NCBI GenBank assembly: GCA_016779985.1
Contig: JADHMP010000007.1
Span: 34,383 to 98,382 of the forward strand
Source of the DNA: JADHMP01 sp016779985
Lineage (GTDB): Bacteria; Bacteroidota; Bacteroidia; Flavobacteriales; Flavobacteriaceae
Direction of reading: 5' to 3'
DNA length: 64,000 nt
Of this stretch, positions 60,426 through 64,000 are shown piece after piece. Each line of letters opens with the position of its first letter. Position 1 is the first letter of the stretch. The position numbers and the translations under genes are program-made. Below the pieces are notes generated by a model. The model was given only the letters and a program-made list of their open reading frames with translations. It did no database searches and was not told the DNA's origin.

Positions 60426-61112
60426 CTATAACAAATAGAATATGAGACCTACCTTTAAAGTTTTGAACTCATAAGGGTAGTTTCTATTTTCAATGGGAAT
60501 GGGTTTGATAGCATGTTGGAGAGGGTAGGATACATAAAAATTCCATGTGTTGAATCCAAAACTTATAAAGGCATCTGAATGAAAGCGATTGAAATAATTT
60601 TCTTTAAGCCTCTCTTTTGGAATATCGACTACTTTAGACATGAAATTCCAACATAATTTTAAACCTCCATATATACGCCAAAAATGATATCGGGTTGGTG
60701 TAGAAGTGCGCCAACGTAAAACAAGAGGCAACTCTATTGACTGGAGGCCTAGTTTTGCTTGAGTTGCATTATCCTCTATAGACCTGTCGAAAAATAGTAA
60801 TTCATTGTTGTTGTCATTTTCTTGTGTTAATCCTGTGACAATACGTTGGGTTTGATAACCTACACCTGCAGCTAAAGCCCATTTCCCATTTTTTGTGAGT
60901 GGAAAATCTCGAACCATACCTAAATGAAAATGACTTGAAAGTCCTGTAGGATCATCTACCGAGTTTGCATTAATCAATCCCATAAAGGACACACCAAAAT
61001 AGAATTGGTCTTCCCGGTAAAAAGTAGATAGTGAGTCTGGTGATGTTTGAGCAAAACTGAATGAACCTAGAATAAAATATCCCCATAGAAGAAGTGTTTT
61101 ATAGCGATTCAT
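60426..61112 (-). CDS. PorT/SprT-like outer membrane protein of type IX secretion
   Basis: About 228 residues from ATG 61112 (MNRYKTLLLWGYF). An ORF start at 61172 adds a region with no signal-peptide order. Signal peptide near residues 1-21 (ending SFAQ). The rest has beta-barrel character (FYFGVSFMGLIN, KWALAAGVGYQTQRIV, the closing TLKVGLIFYLL). PorT-family proteins are needed for type IX secretion and gliding. The rpoN and ExbBD neighbourhood is a recurring flavobacterial layout as I recall. The family call is by pattern and context. Confidence 0.75.
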   Translation of the reverse strand: MNRYKTLLLWGYFILGSFSFAQTSPDSLSTFYREDQFYFGVSFMGLINANSVDDPTGLSSHFHLGMVRDFPLTKNGKWALAAGVGYQTQRIVTGLTQENDNNNELLFFDRSIEDNATQAKLGLQSIELPLVLRWRTSTPTRYHFWRIYGGLKLCWNFMSKVVDIPKERLKENYFNRFHSDAFISFGFNTWNFYVSYPLQHAIKPIPIENRNYPYEFKTLKVGLIFYLL

Positions 61113-61197
61113 CATGCTCAATATATTAATTAGAATAAAAGTAGGAATAAAAAATGCCTCACTAAGAGGCATCTTCTAGGATTTCACTCTATGTTGA

Positions 61198-61680
61198 TTA
61201 ATTCATATTTTGAGAATAGTCTCCAACACGAGTAGTATAATTGATTTTTAGGGCGTTCACTTTTCTCAACTCCTGTTTGATGTCAGTGATAAGTCCCATT
61301 TTAGTGTCGCCATCTACCTTGAGCGAGGTGGTTAAAACGTTTTGTAGCTCCTGTCTTTTTGCTGCTCTTTCAGCTAAAATAAAAGCACCCACTTCACCAA
61401 CGGAAGCGAATTTGTCATTTAACTGAATTTTTGCAGAAGACCCATATTTATCTTGGTAGCGACTCGAAGGCTTACCAGCATATATATACATTACTCGATC
61501 TTTTTTGTCAAGTTTTTGAATTTGATCTGCAGCAGGTAAAACATTCACTACCATCAACGTACTGTCACGCATTACCGTGGCTACCATAAAGAAAAATAGT
61601 AGCATAAAAACAATGTCTGGCAAGGAGGCCGTAGATATGGCAGGCAATTCTCCAGACTTTTTCTTTTTGAATTTAGACAT
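61198..61680 (-). CDS. ExbD/TolR-family protein (first copy)
   Basis: 160 residues. A cytoplasmic start is followed by one transmembrane helix (near 17-37, SLPDIVFMLLFFFMVATVM) with the conserved Asp (Asp22) that takes part in proton flow. A periplasmic domain follows. It is part of a TonB/Tol-type motor driven by proton motive force. It lies 8 bases after the second ExbD gene and is the last of the run before the PorT-like gene. Confidence 0.92.
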   Translation of the reverse strand: MSKFKKKKSGELPAISTASLPDIVFMLLFFFMVATVMRDSTLMVVNVLPAADQIQKLDKKDRVMYIYAGKPSSRYQDKYGSSAKIQLNDKFASVGEVGAFILAERAAKRQELQNVLTTSLKVDGDTKMGLITDIKQELRKVNALKINYTTRVGDYSQNMN

Positions 61681-61688
61681 AATCTTAA

Positions 61689-62312
61689 TTAACTGGTTTT
61701 ACTTGGTTCTGCTTCAGAAAGTTTCTGTGGGAACATTTTTTTCACTTCATCTAATTTCGGACGTAGCTCATCTCGAACTTCTTCAGACGTTCTAGGATCA
61801 TTGTATTTTGAATTAGCTTCGACAAAATTCATTCCCATTGTTGGGTTTAATCTTAAAAATTCGCGATTTCTTAATTCATTATAAGCTGCAACAAGCTCGT
61901 TTTGAACAGCTATATATATTTTATAAGACGTTTCACGGTCATTTTTCAGAGAGATGATAGCTTTATCAGGATTATCTGAAGAAGAAGGATTTTTCTTTCC
62001 TCTACAATAGTTGCAGGCTTCTTCGCCTTGACCTCCACCATTATCTAAAAATTCTACAGCTGTCGAACGAAGTTCATCAACCTCCAGTAATTTTTCTTCT
62101 ACTAAAAGTTGATTGTTTTTGTTTACTACAACGGTAAGGATATTTTTTTCCTTTATAATGGGCGGATCAATCTGGTCTTCCATCGGCGGTAACTTTCTGT
62201 TGAGTCCACTATCTGTTTCAATGGTGGTTGTAACCAAAAAGAAAATTAACAGCAGAAAGGCTATATCTGCCATAGAACCCGCATTTACCTCAGGTGCTGA
62301 TCTCTTTGCCAT
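61689..62312 (-). CDS. ExbD/TolR-family protein (second copy, with CNYC insertion)
   Basis: 207 residues. A helix near 11-30 has MADIAFLLLIFFLVTTTI with the functional Asp16. The periplasmic domain is longer than in the first copy and contains GEEACNYCRGKKNPSSSDNPDKA, a CxxC pair I recall as conserved in the Bacteroidota version. It could be a structural disulfide or bind a metal; that is inference. It follows the membrane protein gene by 3 bases. Together with ExbB and the other ExbD it should form a proton-driven motor. Confidence 0.92.
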   Translation of the reverse strand: MAKRSAPEVNAGSMADIAFLLLIFFLVTTTIETDSGLNRKLPPMEDQIDPPIIKEKNILTVVVNKNNQLLVEEKLLEVDELRSTAVEFLDNGGGQGEEACNYCRGKKNPSSSDNPDKAIISLKNDRETSYKIYIAVQNELVAAYNELRNREFLRLNPTMGMNFVEANSKYNDPRTSEEVRDELRPKLDEVKKMFPQKLSEAEPSKTS

Positions 62313-62315
62313 AAT

Positions 62316-62765
62316 TTATTTATTAAGAATTTTTTTTACTCCTGAAAAGGCCATAGATAAAATAGCAACAACCGCTAAAATGTAAAAGGTACGGATGCCA
62401 GCACCAACCCATCGTGAGCCAGAAGCTGAGAGGACTTCTCCGTCTTTAAGTGGTGTTTCCACCCCTGATGAAAGGGCAAAACCAACTCCCACTACAGCAG
62501 CAAAGCAGCCAATAAAAATGAGTGCTTTTTTAAGTTTGTTGATGTCTGATGCTAAATTCATTGTGGAGAAAATCAATGTTACTGCAACTGTTACGGCTAG
62601 AATAGCAATTGCTAATGACACCAATGGAGACACTGAACTAAGGTCTCCCATAGCAGCTGCCATTTTGATTTCTTCGTCTCCAGCCCCTATAATTCGGAAC
62701 AAAAAGATAACACCTAATAAACCGAAAACAGCACTTATTATTTTAATAATATTTTGAATATTCAT
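62316..62765 (-). CDS. Conserved membrane protein of the ExbBD cluster
   Basis: 149 residues with four transmembrane helices (near 5-25, 48-68, 83-103, 125-143). Recognisable segments are a SPLVSLAIAILAVTVAVTLIF helix and a GFALSSGVETPLKDGEVLSASGSRWVGAGI loop. No named domain was recognised. It is encoded between ExbB and ExbD, so it may be an accessory part of the motor. Start ATG at 62765. Confidence 0.8.
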   Translation of the reverse strand: MNIQNIIKIISAVFGLLGVIFLFRIIGAGDEEIKMAAAMGDLSSVSPLVSLAIAILAVTVAVTLIFSTMNLASDINKLKKALIFIGCFAAVVGVGFALSSGVETPLKDGEVLSASGSRWVGAGIRTFYILAVVAILSMAFSGVKKILNK

Positions 62766-62787
62766 TGGAATAGCTGTTTAAAAATTA

Positions 62788-63555
62788 TTATTTTTTTTGA
62801 GCGACTAAAATATCGATTAAGGTAATAGAAGCATCTTCCATATCATTTACGATACTGTCAATTTTAGCTACGATATAGTTATAAAACACTTGAAGTATAA
62901 TCGCTACAATCAAACCAAAAACCGTTGTTAAAAGTGCTACTTTAATACCACCAGCTACAAGAGAAGGCTGCATGTCTCCAGCGGCTTCAATTTTGTCGAA
63001 TGCTTGAATCATTCCAATTACTGTTCCCATAAACCCTAACATGGGTGCAAGTGCAATAAACAATGAAATCCAAGAGACATTTTTTTCTAGCTGTCCCATT
63101 TGAACGCCACCATATGCTACAACCGCTTTTTCGGCACTCTCAACCCCTTCATTCATTCGGTCTAAACCTTGATAGAATATTGAAGCAACGGGACCCTTGG
63201 TGTTTCTGCAATATTCTTTGGCTGCATCAACACCTCCAGAAGATAAAGCATCTTCAACTCCTTGAGTCAATTTTTTAGTATTAGTAGTCGCTAGATTAAG
63301 GAAAATAATTCGCTCAATGGCGATGGCTAACCCTAGAATCAAGCAGATTAAGACGATTCCCATAAATCCTGGGCCGCCTTCAATAAAACGTTTTTTAAGT
63401 TCTTGTGTGAAACCTGCAGGAGCGTCAGCTGCATCTGCTTCAGTTTCTTGTACTACACTAGTTGTCACGACATTCACAGTAGTAACTGTGGTAGCTTGAA
63501 CCGTGAAACTTGTAATCATACATACAGCTGTAAGGGCAAAGAGTAATTTTCTCAT
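62788..63555 (-). CDS. ExbB/TolQ/MotA-family proton channel
   Basis: 255 residues. An N-terminal signal-like helix and a short Ala/Asp-rich linker precede the first channel helix (near 58-82). Two further helices are LFIALAPMLGFMGTVIGMIQAF and VALLTTVFGLIVAIILQVF, the MotA/TolQ/ExbB proton channel. The GFMGTVIGMIQAF loop is the family signature. It drives the two ExbD proteins downstream. It is the first gene of the run; the promoter should lie in the gap 63556-64000. Confidence 0.94.
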   Translation of the reverse strand: MRKLLFALTAVCMITSFTVQATTVTTVNVVTTSVVQETEADAADAPAGFTQELKKRFIEGGPGFMGIVLICLILGLAIAIERIIFLNLATTNTKKLTQGVEDALSSGGVDAAKEYCRNTKGPVASIFYQGLDRMNEGVESAEKAVVAYGGVQMGQLEKNVSWISLFIALAPMLGFMGTVIGMIQAFDKIEAAGDMQPSLVAGGIKVALLTTVFGLIVAIILQVFYNYIVAKIDSIVNDMEDASITLIDILVAQKK

Positions 63556-64000
63556 TTTTGATAAAAGTTATTTCTAAATTAAAATGTTTGGTTAAAGATA
63601 AAAAAAAAACAATACGATACTTTTTTTTTGGACACACTCATTAATTTGATTTATAAAATTGAGTTTGTCATATCACTAATGTAAAATTAAATTGTTGTTG
63701 TAGCAAGTTTTCATTAATTCGTTTGACCAAAAAGGAGTTATAGCTAACAAAATTAATATTCACCTAATTTTATGTGCTCTATAATGTTGCTATGACATAT
63801 TATTGTGAACCATTAATCATACCGATGATGAGAAATTATATTCTAGTGTAAAAATGAAGAGATATGAAGGCAATTGATAAATAAAAATGGATTTTATGCT
63901 CCATATGGGTCAACTTTGTTGGAGCTGAGACTATTGAGAAAATAATTTTTGACTTGTAATAAGCCTCAAAGTATAAGGGGCAATTTAAAAAAGGTAAGCA
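63556..64000. other. Non-coding right edge, likely promoter region of the ExbB run
   Basis: 445 bases with no convincing ORF on either strand. The region is AT-rich. On the minus strand TATCTTTA (complement of 63593-63600) resembles a -7 box without its final G and lies 37 bases upstream of the exbB start. I found no hairpin, tRNA or repeat. A minus-strand frame is open from the right edge to about 63842 for roughly 50 codons, but its composition does not look coding. Confidence 0.45.

Noticed and set aside
62395..62757. Plus-strand ORF of 120 residues opposite the ExbBD-cluster membrane protein
   Set aside because: Its Thr/Ala/Pro-rich composition follows from complementing a membrane-protein gene. 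The minus-strand gene fits its neighbours and codon pattern.
63842..64000. Minus-strand open frame running off the right edge
   Set aside because: About 50 codons without a start or recognisable motif in AT-rich DNA; chance openness is the simpler view.
1..64000. tRNA, rRNA, CRISPR array, insertion sequence or prophage
   Set aside because: I looked for cloverleaf-like inverted repeats, regularly spaced repeats, transposase motifs and phage genes and found none I could support. The S74 domain alone is not evidence of a phage.

Overview
The window is a gene-dense, AT-rich chromosomal segment from a Bacteroidota bacterium, most likely of the class Flavobacteriia. The signs are type IX secretion and gliding proteins (a CHU_C domain, two PorP/SprF- or PorT-type proteins, a type A sorting domain), a mevalonate pathway, lineage-restricted families (DUF4271, DUF4296, DUF3098), weak or absent Shine-Dalgarno sequences and candidate -7 boxes of the form TAnnTTTG. 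No rRNA, tRNA, CRISPR array, insertion sequence or prophage was seen.

Layout. 1-5735: the end of an unknown gene, an M3 oligopeptidase, then a three-gene surface module (CHU_C protein, PorP/SprF protein, adhesin with YadA-like head and S74 chaperone domain). 6260-8712 (minus): a LytS/LytTR signalling locus whose response regulator is cut by an in-frame TAA, next to a receiver-less LytTR-like protein. 8791-20000 (plus): an arsenosugar-type biosynthetic region. It holds an AhpD-like protein, the radical SAM protein ArsS, a TIGR04282-type transferase, a purine nucleoside phosphorylase, a DUF547 protein and a TIGR04283-type glycosyltransferase, then an FAD oxidoreductase, a membrane polyferredoxin, two GT2 glycosyltransferases and a GT-C-like transferase. 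19962-23642 (minus): mevalonate-pathway genes, a UbiA prenyltransferase and a pseudouridine synthase homologue without its catalytic Asp, divergent from tspO. 24723-29959 (minus): a GDPD lipoprotein and a maltose/starch module (GH13 lipoprotein, GH65 phosphorylase, beta-phosphoglucomutase).

30110-35726 (minus): Fe-S and electron-transfer genes (mrp, nfu, ferredoxin reductase, ferredoxin), an alkyltransferase-like protein, trmB and a PhoR/PhoP-like two-component pair. 35829-43849: mixed genes including a minimal type IX secretion cargo, a LuxE-like protein, tyrS, an SDR, pyrC, a DPM-type transferase, a DUF4271 protein and hemD. 43933-50221: an Lrp regulator, SemiSWEET, leuS, then ftsX-DUF3098-uppP-truB. 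50284-60423 (plus): nadA-nadB-nadC, pyrH-frr, an RND/MMPL transporter, asnS and rpoN. 60426-63555 (minus): a PorT-like protein with an ExbB/ExbD/ExbD motor set and an extra membrane protein.

The most interesting part is 8791-20000. The cluster phosphorylase carries residues at two specificity positions that resemble methylthioadenosine phosphorylase. This fits removal of adenine from a 5'-modified adenosine such as the product proposed for ArsS. The following redox pair and polyprenol-type glycosyltransferases could turn such a sugar into a lipid-linked product. That pathway is inference: no ArsM is in the window and no product is known.
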